A model generated the notes under the pieces. It searched no databases. It saw only the letters and a program-made list of their open reading frames with translations, and had not been told where the DNA came from. 64,000 nt of DNA from Rikenella microfusus (lineage in GTDB: Bacteria > Bacteroidota > Bacteroidia > Bacteroidales > Tenuifilaceae): positions 62,001-126,000 of the forward strand of contig DYKO01000003.1 in assembly GCA_020722565.1 (NCBI GenBank), given 5' to 3'. Positions 52,787-62,289 of the stretch are shown piece by piece (positions within the stretch are counted from its first letter, which is position 1; each line of letters starts with the position of its first letter). The position numbers and the translations under genes are program-made.

Positions 52787-53083
52787 ATATAATTATTTTA
52801 GGAATTATTTGTAACAAGGAAAACACTATTAACCGAGTAGTAAAACGAGAGTATTAAATAAGGTAAGTATTTACAATGATAGAAGAACACGTAAAACTAA
52901 TATTATGATAATTAATGTGTTTATTAATTATAAGTTTCAATTTCTAGCGAAATAGAAAACCATTCTTATTTGTTAAAATGGTAGTGAAATTTTACCCAGT
53001 TGCTATTACCGGGCCAATCTATTCTTTTGACTATCTGAAAAAAAACTCTAATTTTGTAAAAATTTTCAGGGAAGAAATATTTT
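52787..53083 (+). other. Intergenic region upstream of ileS
   Basis: About 300 bases of AT-rich sequence between the terminator and the ileS promoter. No gene, T-box-like leader or repeat was recognised. Confidence 0.4.
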
Positions 53084-53091
53084 TATCTTTG
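53084..53091 (+). promoter_or_regulatory. -7 box of the ileS promoter
   Basis: TATCTTTG, a strong match to TAnnTTTG, ends 17 bases before the ileS ATG. The nearest TTTG upstream is 27 bases away, too far for a standard -33 box. Confidence 0.55.
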
Positions 53092-53108
53092 CTTTTTTAA
53101 ATAATATT

Positions 53109-56100
53109 ATGAGTGCCAGGAAATTTAAGGAGTACAAGGGATTAGATTTGTCGCAGGTGAACAGGGATGTTCTTAAAACCTGGGAGCAAAACAACACATT
53201 TCGTAAGAGTTTAGAAACCCGAAAGGGTCATCCGCAGTTTATTTTTTACGAGGGACCTCCATCTGCCAACGGCATTCCGGGTATTCACCATGTAATGGCG
53301 CGAACCATAAAGGACATATTTTGCCGCTACAAAACACAGAAGGGTTTTCTTGTAGAGCGAAAAGCAGGATGGGATACCCATGGTTTGCCCGTTGAGTTGG
53401 GAGTTGAGAAGATGCTGGGCATAACCAAGGAGGATATTGGTACTAAGATCTCGGTTGAGGAGTACAATAACATCTGCCGCAAGGAGGTAATGAAGTACAC
53501 TGACCTATGGGAGGATCTTACCCACAAAATGGGCTACTGGGTTGATATGGATCACCCGTATATCACCTACGATAACCGCTACATCGAATCGCTCTGGTAT
53601 CTGCTTCAAAAGTTATTTGAAAAGGGCTTACTCTACAAGGGTAAAACCATTCAACCCTTCTCTCCTGCTGCAGGCACAGGACTAAGTACGCACGAACTCA
53701 ATCAACCCGGATGTTACCGAGATGTTAAGGATACCACAATAGTTGCGCAGTTTAGGGTAATTAAAAATGAAGATTCCAACGGTTTATTCAAGTTAACCGA
53801 TACCCCCCAGCTACATATTCTTGCTTGGACTACTACACCATGGACCTTGCCTTCAAACACTGCTCTTGCTGTGAATGTAAACATCAAGTATTCGGTGGTT
53901 CGGACATTTAATCCATATAGTGGCGATCCAATAACCGTTATTCTGGCTAAGGACAGACTCGATTACTATTTCCCTACTGCTCATGCTGAGCTGTCGATCG
54001 AAGAATATAACGCTGGCGATAAAAGGGTGCCATTCAGAGTGCTTGCCGAGGTTGAGGGTTCAAAACTTGTTGGAATACAATATGAGCAGCTTATACCATG
54101 GGTTAAACCTGAAGGCAATGCCTTTAAAGTGATTGCTGGCGATTTTGTTACCACTGAAGATGGTACCGGAGTGGTTCATATTGCACCTACCTTTGGTGCC
54201 GACGACGATCGTGTAGCCAAGGTGGCAGGCATTGCACCATTGATTCTTCGCGATAAGTTGGGTAACCCCGAACCTATGGTTGACCGCAGGGGACGGTTAT
54301 ACTCCATTGAGGATCTGGATCCAAATTTTGTTCAAACCAATGTTAATGTTGAACTTTATAGTGAGTTTGCTGGTTGCTATGTTAAGAACGAATACGATGC
54401 CTCGCTTCCGGCCGATGCCCCAACTCTAGATATTAACCTTGCGGTAGCCCTGAAAAAGGAGAATAAGGCATTTCGAATTGAGAAACATGTGCATAGCTAC
54501 CCCCACTGTTGGCGAACCGATAAACCCGTACTTTACTACCCGCTCGACAGTTGGTTTATTCGGGTAACCGCTCTTAAGGATAGGATGGTGGAGTTCAACA
54601 GGTCAATTAACTGGAAACCTACAAGTACCGGAACAGGGCGTTTTGGAAAGTGGCTCGAAAATCTTTTAGACTGGAATCTTTCGCGTTCGCGCTTCTGGGG
54701 AACACCTCTTCCTATTTGGGTATCGGAGGACAAAAGTGAAATGATTTGCATTGGCTCCGTAGCCCAATTAAAAGAAGAGATTGAAAAGGCCATAAGGGCA
54801 GGTTTCATGGATAAAAATCCGCTGGCCAACTATAGGGAAAACGATTTTAGTAAAGAAAACTACAGTTCATTCGATTTACACCGCCCATTTGTCGATAATA
54901 TAGTGTTGGTTTCGCCCAGCGGTAAGCGGATGTACCGAGAGCCCGATTTAATTGATGTATGGTTCGATTCTGGTGCTATGCCGTATGCACAGGTACATTA
55001 CCCGTTTGAGAATAAGGAGCAATTTAACCAGCTCTTCCCGGCCGATTTCATTGCTGAGGGCGTTGACCAAACCCGTGGATGGTTCTACACCTTGCATGCC
55101 CTTTCTACCCTTTTGTTCGATTCTGTTGCCTACAAGAACATTATTTCCAATGGATTGGTGCTCGATAAGAACGGCAATAAGATGAGCAAACGCTTGGGCA
55201 ACGCTGTTGACCCATGGGAGGTAATTGAAAAGTACGGTTCTGATCCCCTCCGCTGGTATATGATTACCAATGCCCAACCCTGGGATAATCTTAAGTTTGA
55301 TATCGATGGTGTAGAGGAGGTTAAGCGCAAATTTTTTGGGACCCTATACAACACCTACTCATTCTTTGCCCTGTATGCCAATGTGGATGGTTTTAACTAT
55401 ACCGAGGAGGATGTTTCGGTTAAACAGCGTCCTGAGATTGACCGATGGATTCTGTCGCTGCTCAACAGCCTGATAAAGGAGGTTGAAGATGCCTATGAAA
55501 GTTATGAGCCTACACGTGCAGGACGCGTAATACAGGATTTTGTTACCGAGCAGCTCAGCAACTGGTACGTACGCCTTAACCGTAAACGTTTTTGGGGAGG
55601 TGAGTATAATACCGACAAAGTTGCGGCTTTCCAGACTCTTTACACCTGCCTTGAAACTGTTTCCATGCTGGCAGCACCCATTGCACCATTCTACATGGAT
55701 CAGATCTTCACTGACCTGAATCGCGTAACTGGACGATACAAGGATGAAAGCGTTCATTTAACCCTCTTCCCGAAGTTCAACAGTGAACTTATCGATAAGG
55801 ATTTGGAGGAGAAAATGGAAATGGCTCAGTCGATATGTTCGCTGGTACTGGGCCTTAGGCGTAAGGTAAACATAAAGGTACGTCAACCCTTACAGAAAAT
55901 TATGATTCCCATACTGGATGAAAAGTTCCGTTCGCAACTGAAAGCCGTTGAAAACCTCATACTGAACGAGGTTAACGTTAAGGAGCTAGAGTACTTAACC
56001 GATGCTTCCGGTATATTAGTTAAAAAAATAAAACCCAACTTTAAAACTTTGGGGCCACGCTATGGCAAGGCCATGAAAGCTATTTCTGGGTCTATTGCTC

Positions 56101-56561
56101 AAATGACACAAAATGATATTGCTGCCATTGAGCATAACGGACGCTTTACCATAAGCACTACTGATGGCGAAATTAACATCACCCTTGATGATGTTGAAAT
56201 CCTATCGGAGGATATTCCCGGCTGGTTGGTTGCCAATGAGGGTCGTTACACCGTTGCCCTTGATATCACCATAACCGAAGAGCTGCGCATGGAGGGGATT
56301 GCTCGCGAACTCATTAATCGTGTTCAAAATATCCGTAAAGATTCCGGTTTTGAGGTTACCGATAAAATTCGGATATTTATTCGTAAACACGATAAGCTAA
56401 ACCGGGCTATTGAGGTACATCGCAGCTACATTTCAAGTCAAACCCTTGCCCGCGAAATAAATCTGATAGAAGGTGAACTTAATGGAAATTCTCTCGTAAT
56501 AGAGTTAGATGATGATTTAACTACAGCTATTGCTGTTGAAAAGATTAAAGGAACAAATTGA
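53109..56561 (+). CDS. ileS: Isoleucyl-tRNA synthetase
   Basis: Class I synthetase of 1150 residues, longer than the E. coli enzyme (about 940), as in the eukaryote-like IleS type. The HIGH-type motif is GIHH (58-61) after FYEGPPSANG; the KMSKR motif is at 691-695 (DKNGNKMSKRLGN). The CP1 editing region includes LAWTTTPWTLPSNTALAVN and GTGVVHIAPTFGADD. Anticodon-binding and C-terminal domains follow with RELINRVQNIRKDSGFEVTDKI. Downstream is the DksA-like gene after 43 bases, probably co-transcribed. Confidence 0.97.
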   Translation: MSARKFKEYKGLDLSQVNRDVLKTWEQNNTFRKSLETRKGHPQFIFYEGPPSANGIPGIHHVMARTIKDIFCRYKTQKGFLVERKAGWDTHGLPVELGVEKMLGITKEDIGTKISVEEYNNICRKEVMKYTDLWEDLTHKMGYWVDMDHPYITYDNRYIESLWYLLQKLFEKGLLYKGKTIQPFSPAAGTGLSTHELNQPGCYRDVKDTTIVAQFRVIKNEDSNGLFKLTDTPQLHILAWTTTPWTLPSNTALAVNVNIKYSVVRTFNPYSGDPITVILAKDRLDYYFPTAHAELSIEEYNAGDKRVPFRVLAEVEGSKLVGIQYEQLIPWVKPEGNAFKVIAGDFVTTEDGTGVVHIAPTFGADDDRVAKVAGIAPLILRDKLGNPEPMVDRRGRLYSIEDLDPNFVQTNVNVELYSEFAGCYVKNEYDASLPADAPTLDINLAVALKKENKAFRIEKHVHSYPHCWRTDKPVLYYPLDSWFIRVTALKDRMVEFNRSINWKPTSTGTGRFGKWLENLLDWNLSRSRFWGTPLPIWVSEDKSEMICIGSVAQLKEEIEKAIRAGFMDKNPLANYRENDFSKENYSSFDLHRPFVDNIVLVSPSGKRMYREPDLIDVWFDSGAMPYAQVHYPFENKEQFNQLFPADFIAEGVDQTRGWFYTLHALSTLLFDSVAYKNIISNGLVLDKNGNKMSKRLGNAVDPWEVIEKYGSDPLRWYMITNAQPWDNLKFDIDGVEEVKRKFFGTLYNTYSFFALYANVDGFNYTEEDVSVKQRPEIDRWILSLLNSLIKEVEDAYESYEPTRAGRVIQDFVTEQLSNWYVRLNRKRFWGGEYNTDKVAAFQTLYTCLETVSMLAAPIAPFYMDQIFTDLNRVTGRYKDESVHLTLFPKFNSELIDKDLEEKMEMAQSICSLVLGLRRKVNIKVRQPLQKIMIPILDEKFRSQLKAVENLILNEVNVKELEYLTDASGILVKKIKPNFKTLGPRYGKAMKAISGSIAQMTQNDIAAIEHNGRFTISTTDGEINITLDDVEILSEDIPGWLVANEGRYTVALDITITEELRMEGIARELINRVQNIRKDSGFEVTDKIRIFIRKHDKLNRAIEVHRSYISSQTLAREINLIEGELNGNSLVIELDDDLTTAIAVEKIKGTN

Positions 56562-56604
56562 TTTTTGGATTGTTTTTTTAATATATTTAGCAAAATTTTA
56601 AGCC

Positions 56605-56982
56605 ATGGGAGAAAAGACCAGGTATTCGGATGAAGAGTTAGCAGAGTTCAAGGAACTCATTCTGCATAAACTCGAAAAGGCACGAAGGGATTACGAGATA
56701 CTCAAGAGTGCCATAACCATGGACGAGAGTAACGATACTGAGGACACCTCTCCAACCTTTAAAGTTTTGGAAGAAGGGGCATCCACTCTATCGAAAGAAG
56801 AGGCAGGAAAGTTGGCCCAGCGTCAGCTCAAGTTCATACAGCATCTTGAGGCAGCTTTGGTACGGATTGAAAATAAAACCTACGGAATATGCCGCGAAAC
56901 AGGCAAGTTGATATCAAAGGAACGTTTGCGTGCCGTGCCACATGCCACACTTAGTATTGAAGCCAAAAACAATAAACGTTAG
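56605..56982 (+). CDS. TraR/DksA-family protein lacking the zinc cysteines
   Basis: A 125-residue coiled-coil protein of the DksA/TraR family. The coiled-coil occupies about 8-95, and the C-terminal signature YGICRETGKLISKERLRAVPHATLSIEAK keeps the family frame but has only one cysteine where zinc-binding DksA has four. Such Cys-less versions are characteristic of Bacteroidota. A role at RNA polymerase with ppGpp is plausible but not shown. It lies 43 bases after ileS, just before a terminator hairpin. Confidence 0.88.
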   Translation: MGEKTRYSDEELAEFKELILHKLEKARRDYEILKSAITMDESNDTEDTSPTFKVLEEGASTLSKEEAGKLAQRQLKFIQHLEAALVRIENKTYGICRETGKLISKERLRAVPHATLSIEAKNNKR

Positions 56983-57012
56983 CTGTAAGTTTAAGTTTTG
57001 TTTTTCTATTAT

Positions 57013-57034
57013 AAAGCGACCATTTGGTCGCTTT
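57013..57034 (+). terminator. Intrinsic terminator after the DksA-like gene
   Basis: Perfect 9-bp stem AAAGCGACC/GGTCGCTTT with a 4-base loop, followed by T-rich sequence. It separates the ileS-DksA-like transcript from lspA. Confidence 0.8.
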
Positions 57035-57073
57035 TACTTTTTGTATTAGTTTTACAGTTTAAAATTCAGATCT

Positions 57074-57733
57074 ATGAAGTTGAGCAAACTAAATCTATCC
57101 ATTTTAATCATCCTGCTTATACTGACAATTGACCAGATTTCAAAGATTTTAATAAAAACCAATTTTGCCATAGGCGATGAGGTGCAGGTTTTGGGTAACT
57201 GGTTTATACTTCACTTTACTGAAAACCCGGGCATGGCATTTGGTTTAAAGTTTTGGGGAATTTGGGGTAAGATTGCCCTAAGCTTGTTTCGTATTGCTGC
57301 TATTATTGCCATTGGCTGGTATCTACTCCGATTAATCCGACAAAACGAAATAAAGGGAATAATCGTTGGCTTATCGTTAATACTGGCTGGAGCCTTAGGT
57401 AACATAATCGATAGCGCATTTTATGGGTTCCTGTTCGATACCGGAACTACCTTTAACCCTCAACTAAACGAATGGATATCCTATTATGGTGTATCGAAGT
57501 TGTCTTTTACCGGCTATGCCGGTTTTTTACAGGGTTGCGTAGTCGATATGCTGTATTTCCCGATAATCGACATTGTTATGCCCAATTGGGTTCCGCTGCT
57601 GGGAGGGGAGAGGTTTATGTTTTTCCGCCCGGTATTCAATATTGCCGATTCATCCATAACCATTGGTGTGTTTTACCTATTACTCTTTCATAGGGACAAA
57701 CTTTTTGGACATCACCCAAAATCAAATAACTAA
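57074..57733 (+). CDS. lspA: Lipoprotein signal peptidase (signal peptidase II)
   Basis: The inner-membrane aspartyl protease that removes signal peptides after Lgt has modified the lipobox cysteine. The 219-residue protein is longer than the E. coli enzyme (164) because of an insert around 115-160. Four or five helices, FTENPGMAFG, LAGALGNIIDS, and the catalytic aspartates in GCVVDMLYFP and FNIADSSITIG are present. It starts its own transcript after the terminator and is followed by purE after 3 bases. Confidence 0.95.
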   Translation: MKLSKLNLSILIILLILTIDQISKILIKTNFAIGDEVQVLGNWFILHFTENPGMAFGLKFWGIWGKIALSLFRIAAIIAIGWYLLRLIRQNEIKGIIVGLSLILAGALGNIIDSAFYGFLFDTGTTFNPQLNEWISYYGVSKLSFTGYAGFLQGCVVDMLYFPIIDIVMPNWVPLLGGERFMFFRPVFNIADSSITIGVFYLLLFHRDKLFGHHPKSNN

Positions 57734-57736
57734 AGT

Positions 57737-58207
57737 ATGAAAGCAAAGGTTGTAATCATTATGGGTTCAAAGGCCGATTTAGACTGGGCCAGTCAGATTA
57801 CAAAAGCCCTAAAAGATTTTGGTGTTGAATCGGTAACCCGAATTGCGTCGGCACACAAGGTTCCGCTAAAGTGCTACGACATTATTAAGGAATATGAAAA
57901 AGAGAACGTGGTGTTTATCACCATTGCAGGAATGAGTAATGCGCTAAGCGGTTTTACCGATGCCCAGACACATTGCCCCGTTATTGCCTGTTCCCCATAC
58001 AGCGATAAGTTTGCAGGTGCCGATATTTTCTCAAGCCTTCGGATGCCTTCGGGGGTTGCACCGTTAACCATTCTCAGTCCGGAAAATGCAGCACTTGCAG
58101 CTGCCAAAATTATTGGCCTTTCTGATATTGAGGTGCGCCAAAAAGTTTTCTTGTACCAGGAAAAGAAACGGGTTGAAGTTGATGAGGCCGATAAAAGCAT
58201 ACAGTAG
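57737..58207 (+). CDS. purE: PurE-family protein, class II-like AIR carboxylase
   Basis: PurE proteins carry out the carboxylation step of de novo purine synthesis. The 156-residue protein has IIMGSKADLDWAS at the N-terminus, the nucleotide loop ASAHK and AGMSNALSGFTDAQTHCPVIACSPYSD, then SSLRMPSGVAPLTILSPENAALAAAKI. SAHK instead of SAHR, and the SSLRMPSG segment, are features I know from class II PurE (AIR carboxylases that use CO2 directly, as in Treponema and the animal PAICS). It would then not need PurK. It lies between lspA and a Sua5-type gene with no other pur genes. Confidence 0.86.
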   Translation: MKAKVVIIMGSKADLDWASQITKALKDFGVESVTRIASAHKVPLKCYDIIKEYEKENVVFITIAGMSNALSGFTDAQTHCPVIACSPYSDKFAGADIFSSLRMPSGVAPLTILSPENAALAAAKIIGLSDIEVRQKVFLYQEKKRVEVDEADKSIQ

Positions 58208-58209
58208 CA

Positions 58210-59151
58210 ATGCGTAATGTTGGCACCGATATATCATATGCATCTAGGCTAATTTCTGAAGGAGGGGTTGTTGCCTTTCCAACCGAAACGGTTTACGGGT
58301 TAGGAGCCAATGCCCAAAACCCTAACGCTGTGGCAAAGATTTTTGCCCTAAAGGAGCGTCCCTCATTCGATCCGCTAATTGTCCACATTGCCTCAATCGA
58401 AAGCCTTTCCATTCTCTCATCGCAAGCAGACGAAAGGGTTTACGCTCTGGCAGAGCGTTTTTGGCCGGGTCCCCTTACCCTTGTAGTTCCAAAAAGTGCA
58501 ATCATTCCTGGTATTGTTACCTCCGATCTTAATAGCGTTGGGATACGCATGCCGAATCATCCCATAGCCCTGAAGCTCATACAGGAATCGGGTTGTGCTA
58601 TTGCAGCGCCCAGCGCCAACAAGTTTGGACGGGTTAGTCCCACACGTGCGGAGCATGTTTTGAGACAACTGCCCGAGGTCGATTACATTTTGGATGGCGG
58701 AAAAACAATGGTGGGCATTGAATCAACGGTTATTACGCTCGATAAGGAAGGCTTTATTATTTTGCGACATGGAGCCATAACTGCTGCCGACCTAGAAAAA
58801 GTGGTTAAACCGTCAGCAAAAGAGGTTAAATCATTAGTTTCGCCAGGTTTACTTAAGTCACACTATAGTCCTAATAAGCCCCTTTACATTAAGGGTGAGT
58901 TTGATAGACCAATCGACCCTTCGCGTGCTGGATACATAGCCTTTGGCAAAAGGCCCGAAGGTCCATATAAAGAAATACGCTTTCTTTCTGAAAAAGGCGA
59001 TATGGTTGAAGCAGCAGCCCATTTGTTTGAATCGCTTCACGCCTTTGAGGAACTCGATGTAGATTACATAATTGCCGATCCGGTGCCTGAGTTAGGCATT
59101 GGTATTGCTATCATGGACCGGCTCCGTAAGGCAGCATATAGGTACCGTTAG
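58210..59151 (+). CDS. L-threonylcarbamoyladenylate synthase (Sua5/TsaC type)
   Basis: Makes threonylcarbamoyl-AMP for t6A modification of ANN-decoding tRNAs. The 313-residue length shows the long Sua5 form, with the YrdC/TsaC domain (VVAFPTETVYGLGANAQNPNAVAKIFALKERPSFDPLIVHI) and a C-terminal Sua5 domain ending RLRKAAYRYR. AIAAPSANKFGRVSPT and SPGLLKSHYSPNKPLY are conserved segments. It starts 2 bases after purE. It is the last plus-strand gene before the converging fabH operon. Confidence 0.94.
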   Translation: MRNVGTDISYASRLISEGGVVAFPTETVYGLGANAQNPNAVAKIFALKERPSFDPLIVHIASIESLSILSSQADERVYALAERFWPGPLTLVVPKSAIIPGIVTSDLNSVGIRMPNHPIALKLIQESGCAIAAPSANKFGRVSPTRAEHVLRQLPEVDYILDGGKTMVGIESTVITLDKEGFIILRHGAITAADLEKVVKPSAKEVKSLVSPGLLKSHYSPNKPLYIKGEFDRPIDPSRAGYIAFGKRPEGPYKEIRFLSEKGDMVEAAAHLFESLHAFEELDVDYIIADPVPELGIGIAIMDRLRKAAYRYR

Positions 59152-59487
59152 TTGATTACCTATAAACTGCTGATAATTAGGCATGTATCAATTGTGTGAT
59201 ACCTGACGGTTGATAGTTTAATCGGTCTAATGCCCTTTTTTACGAACATGCACCATTTGCCGCAAGTGTACCATCGGTGCGCAATAGATTAGCTGAATTT
59301 TGGATTAGCGACCAATATCTAACTTTGTTTATGTTGTAAATTTTACCAAGGAGCCCTGATTTTTACGTTGATAAAACCACCTCAGATTCAAGTACCTGTC
59401 AAGCATTAACGAGAATTAGATGCTAATAGGTAGTGCGTACCCATAAATTTTTTCCAATTTCGGAGTCAACAAAAAATCAAAAGTCTA
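59152..59487. other. Convergent intergenic region
   Basis: 336 bases between the Sua5-type gene and fabH, both ending here. I saw no gene, strong hairpin or repeat. Confidence 0.4.
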
Positions 59488-60492
59488 TTAAAGGTGGTTG
59501 CCGTTATAGGCCCATTTTACATATGCGGCGCCCCAGGTAAAGCCTGCGCCAAAGGTGGAAATAATGATATTATCACCTTTGCGGAGTTGTTTTTCCCATT
59601 CCCAAAGGCATAGCGGAATGGTTGCGCTGGTGGTGTTTCCGTAGCGCTGTATGTTAATCATAACCTTATCCTTGCTGATGCCCATTCTATTTGCAGTAGC
59701 CTCAATGATTCTCATGTTAGCCTGATGGGGTACCAGCCAAGCCAAATCCTCAGGTTTAATATTGTTACGCTCCATCATCTCAACCGAAACATCAGCCATG
59801 TTGGAAACGGCAGCTTTGAATACAGGCTGCCCCTCTTGGTAAATATAGTGCTGGCGCTTGGCAACCGTTTCGAACGATGCGGGATAGCACGACCCTCCTG
59901 CTACTTGGTGCAGGTGCTTGCGGCCTGAACCATCAACCTGCATTTTGGCATCCAGTAAACCATAACCTTCGTAGTTGGGTTCCAGTAGTACGGCTGCCGC
60001 GCCGTCGCCAAAAATGGGGCAGGTGGTGCGATCTGTGTAGTCGGTTATTGACGACATTTTGTCAGCACCCACTACCACAACCTTTTTGTGCGAACCCGAT
60101 TCCACGAACTTAGATGCAGTAACCAGCGCGTAAAGGAAGCTGGAGCATCCGGCATTTATGTCGTAACCAAAGGCATTTTTAATACCACATTTATCGCTGA
60201 TAATGTTAGCGGTAGCCGGGAATTGCATATCGGGGGTAACAACGCCGCAAATGAGCATATCAACTTCGTCGGGGGGGGTATTAGTTTTGCGAAGGAGTTC
60301 GTTTACGGCATGCACGGCCATATCGGAAGTTCCCAGTCCTACGCCCTTGAGGATTCTACGTTCCTTGATGCCGATACGAGTCATGATCCATTCATCGGTG
60401 GTGTCAACCATTCGGCTGAGCTCTTCGTTGGTCAGGATGTAATCAGGAACATATCCGCCAACGCCTGTAATTGCGGCAGTAATTTTTCCCAT
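59488..60492 (-). CDS. fabH: Beta-ketoacyl-ACP synthase III
   Basis: Initiates fatty-acid synthesis by condensing acetyl-CoA with malonyl-ACP. The 334-residue enzyme has the catalytic Cys in [11 protein letters not shown], the His in [11 protein letters not shown] and the Asn in [11 protein letters not shown], in the right order. The N-terminus [20 protein letters not shown] is standard. It is the last gene of the yceD-rpmF-plsX-fabH operon, 2 bases after plsX. Confidence 0.97.
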   Translation of the reverse strand: MGKITAAITGVGGYVPDYILTNEELSRMVDTTDEWIMTRIGIKERRILKGVGLGTSDMAVHAVNELLRKTNTPPDEVDMLICGVVTPDMQFPATANIISDKCGIKNAFGYDINAGCSSFLYALVTASKFVESGSHKKVVVVGADKMSSITDYTDRTTCPIFGDGAAAVLLEPNYEGYGLLDAKMQVDGSGRKHLHQVAGGSCYPASFETVAKRQHYIYQEGQPVFKAAVSNMADVSVEMMERNNIKPEDLAWLVPHQANMRIIEATANRMGISKDKVMINIQRYGNTTSATIPLCLWEWEKQLRKGDNIIISTFGAGFTWGAAYVKWAYNGNHL

Positions 60493-60494
60493 AG

Positions 60495-61439
60495 CTATTT
60501 AAACGCTTGTTTAATTTTTTCGCAGAGATTTGATGAGATAACCTCGCGGGTTTGCCTAATCATGTTCATGATTGCCACAGGACTTGATGCCCCATGGGCA
60601 ATAATTACGGGTTTATTAACGCCAAGAACTGGGGTTCCCCCGTAGTTCTCTGAGTTAAACCGCTCAATAAATGTATTATCGGGAGTGAATTTTTTCAGGA
60701 GATGGTAAAAAGCCTCAGCTTCCTTGAGAACAACATTACCCACAAATCCATCGCAAACCACAACATCGGCCTTTTTATCGTGAAAAAGATGATGTCCTTC
60801 TACGTTGCCAACAAAGTTAATCTGGTTACTTTCTTTCATGAGATCAAAGGCACCTTTAGTTACCAGATTCCCTTTTTCCTCTTCCTCTCCGATGTTTAAA
60901 AGAGCAACACGGGGGTTGTTGATGCCAAAAACCTGTTTGGCAAAAATTGAACCCAGAATACCGTACTGGTAGAGCACATCGGGGCGGCAGTCGGGGTTGA
61001 GGCCCACGTCAAGGATAATATTAAGTTTATTTTCCGATACAGGGATAAAACCAGCAATTCCGGGGCGGATAACACCGGGTATCTGCTTAATTACCATAAA
61101 TGCACCCACCATCATGGCTCCAGTGCTACCGGCACTTGCAAAGCCATCTATTTGGCCCGAAGCCAAAGCCATTAAACCCTTTACAATGCTGGAATCGGTT
61201 TTTTTTGAAAAGGACTTAGCCGGATGATCGCTCATGGCAATCACCTCGGTGGTGTGAACTATATCAAAATTATCGTGACCAATATTTTCGCGGGCAAGGA
61301 TTTCTAAAATCTTTTGCCGGTCACCGAAAAGCACAATACGCTCATCGGTATTGAGATGCTTGAGGGCTAAACAAGCACCCGACACAACCGCGTCGGGTGC
61401 AAAATCACCTCCCATTGCATCAACGCCTATTTTCATCAT
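60495..61439 (-). CDS. plsX: Phosphate acyltransferase PlsX
   Basis: PlsX makes acyl-phosphate from acyl-ACP for phosphatidic acid synthesis. The 314-residue protein starts [18 protein letters not shown] and has [21 protein letters not shown], the GNVEGHHLF segment and [15 protein letters not shown], all typical. Met2 is an alternative start. It sits between rpmF and fabH, its usual place. Confidence 0.97.
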   Translation of the reverse strand: MMKIGVDAMGGDFAPDAVVSGACLALKHLNTDERIVLFGDRQKILEILARENIGHDNFDIVHTTEVIAMSDHPAKSFSKKTDSSIVKGLMALASGQIDGFASAGSTGAMMVGAFMVIKQIPGVIRPGIAGFIPVSENKLNIILDVGLNPDCRPDVLYQYGILGSIFAKQVFGINNPRVALLNIGEEEEKGNLVTKGAFDLMKESNQINFVGNVEGHHLFHDKKADVVVCDGFVGNVVLKEAEAFYHLLKKFTPDNTFIERFNSENYGGTPVLGVNKPVIIAHGASSPVAIMNMIRQTREVISSNLCEKIKQAFK

Positions 61440-61466
61440 TAATGCCTGGGTTTATAAGGTTTACAC

Positions 61467-61652
61467 TTAGGCATTTACTGTTTTCTCAATAGCCAGTTTT
61501 CCGCGGTAATAGCCACACTCGGGGCAAACCCTATGATATTCAACCGCTGCTCCGCAGTTAGAGCAAGTTGCAAGAGTTGATGCCTCTGCTTTGTAGTGAG
61601 TTCTGCGTTTGTTTCTTCTCTGCTTCGAGATTCTTGATTTCGGATGTGCCAT
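61467..61652 (-). CDS. rpmF: 50S ribosomal protein L32
   Basis: A 61-residue basic ribosomal protein. It starts MAHPKSRISKQRRNKRRTHYK and has the zinc ribbon pair CSNCG and CPECG. The yceD-rpmF-plsX-fabH neighbourhood supports it. Confidence 0.97.
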   Translation of the reverse strand: MAHPKSRISKQRRNKRRTHYKAEASTLATCSNCGAAVEYHRVCPECGYYRGKLAIEKTVNA

Positions 61653-61677
61653 TTTTCAACAAATTATATAGTCCAAC

Positions 61678-62205
61678 TTAGTTATTGTTCAACAATCCTT
61701 TCAACTTTTGCCAACGTGGATCAATTTTGGATGTTTCATCTTCCTCAAAACTGATACGTTTAAGCATTTCCTGATCGCAATCCTCGGCGCGTGTACCATT
61801 AATTCCATGGTAGCGTTTAATGGGTAAGCTCAAATGAATGCTCTCATAAAAATACTGGGCTAAGTTTACCTGATGATCATCATCGGTTAGGTAAATGATA
61901 TCCGCGTCATCCTCCTGGAGCTCGCTTCCTATTTTGGCTACCAGAAAGCCTGAAAACTTAATAGGCAGTTCAAATAGTTCCAAACACCTGTCACAGGTAA
62001 TCATCACTGAGCCCTTAATCAGTATGTCAAATTCAAGCAGATTGTTCTGCTTGTTCATATTTACCTTGGCGGTTAGCGAACCCTCTCTAATCTCTCCCTC
62101 AGGAAACTCCGCAAAGAAATCGTTTTTTATATCGAATTCAAACGAGTGTTTTCCAAGCTTAAGTCCCTTGTAATCAATGGAATATTTGCTTAATACACTT
62201 GCCAC
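61678..62205 (-). CDS. yceD: DUF177/YceD-family protein
   Basis: A 175-residue protein of the DUF177 family, implicated in 23S rRNA or lipid-linked functions in other bacteria but not well defined. A CDRCLELFELPIKF segment carries the conserved CxRC pair and is followed by DADIIYLTDDDHQVNLAQYFYESIHLSLPIK, the family core. It immediately precedes rpmF, its normal partner, and appears to start the operon, with a promoter-like signal just upstream. Confidence 0.9.
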   Translation of the reverse strand: MASVLSKYSIDYKGLKLGKHSFEFDIKNDFFAEFPEGEIREGSLTAKVNMNKQNNLLEFDILIKGSVMITCDRCLELFELPIKFSGFLVAKIGSELQEDDADIIYLTDDDHQVNLAQYFYESIHLSLPIKRYHGINGTRAEDCDQEMLKRISFEEDETSKIDPRWQKLKGLLNNN

Positions 62206-62225
62206 TTTCCGTCAAAATCAACGTA

Positions 62226-62255
62226 CAAAATTACAAATTTTCAAATCAACCCAAA
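62226..62255 (-). promoter_or_regulatory. Promoter for the yceD-rpmF-plsX-fabH operon
   Basis: CAAAATTA (62226-62233) reads TAATTTTG on minus, matching TAnnTTTG; CAAA at 62252-62255 reads TTTG on minus, 18 bases upstream, close to the 19-20 expected. The start of transcription would be about 15 bases before the ATG at 62205. Confidence 0.5.
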
Positions 62256-62289
62256 AAAAGAGCTAATATTTAACCAAAATTATAGTTGT

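Noticed and set aside
60271-60278. Run of eight G in fabH as a phase-variable tract
   Set aside because: It encodes TPP in an otherwise well-conserved, essential-type gene, and slipping would inactivate it; not a plausible switch.
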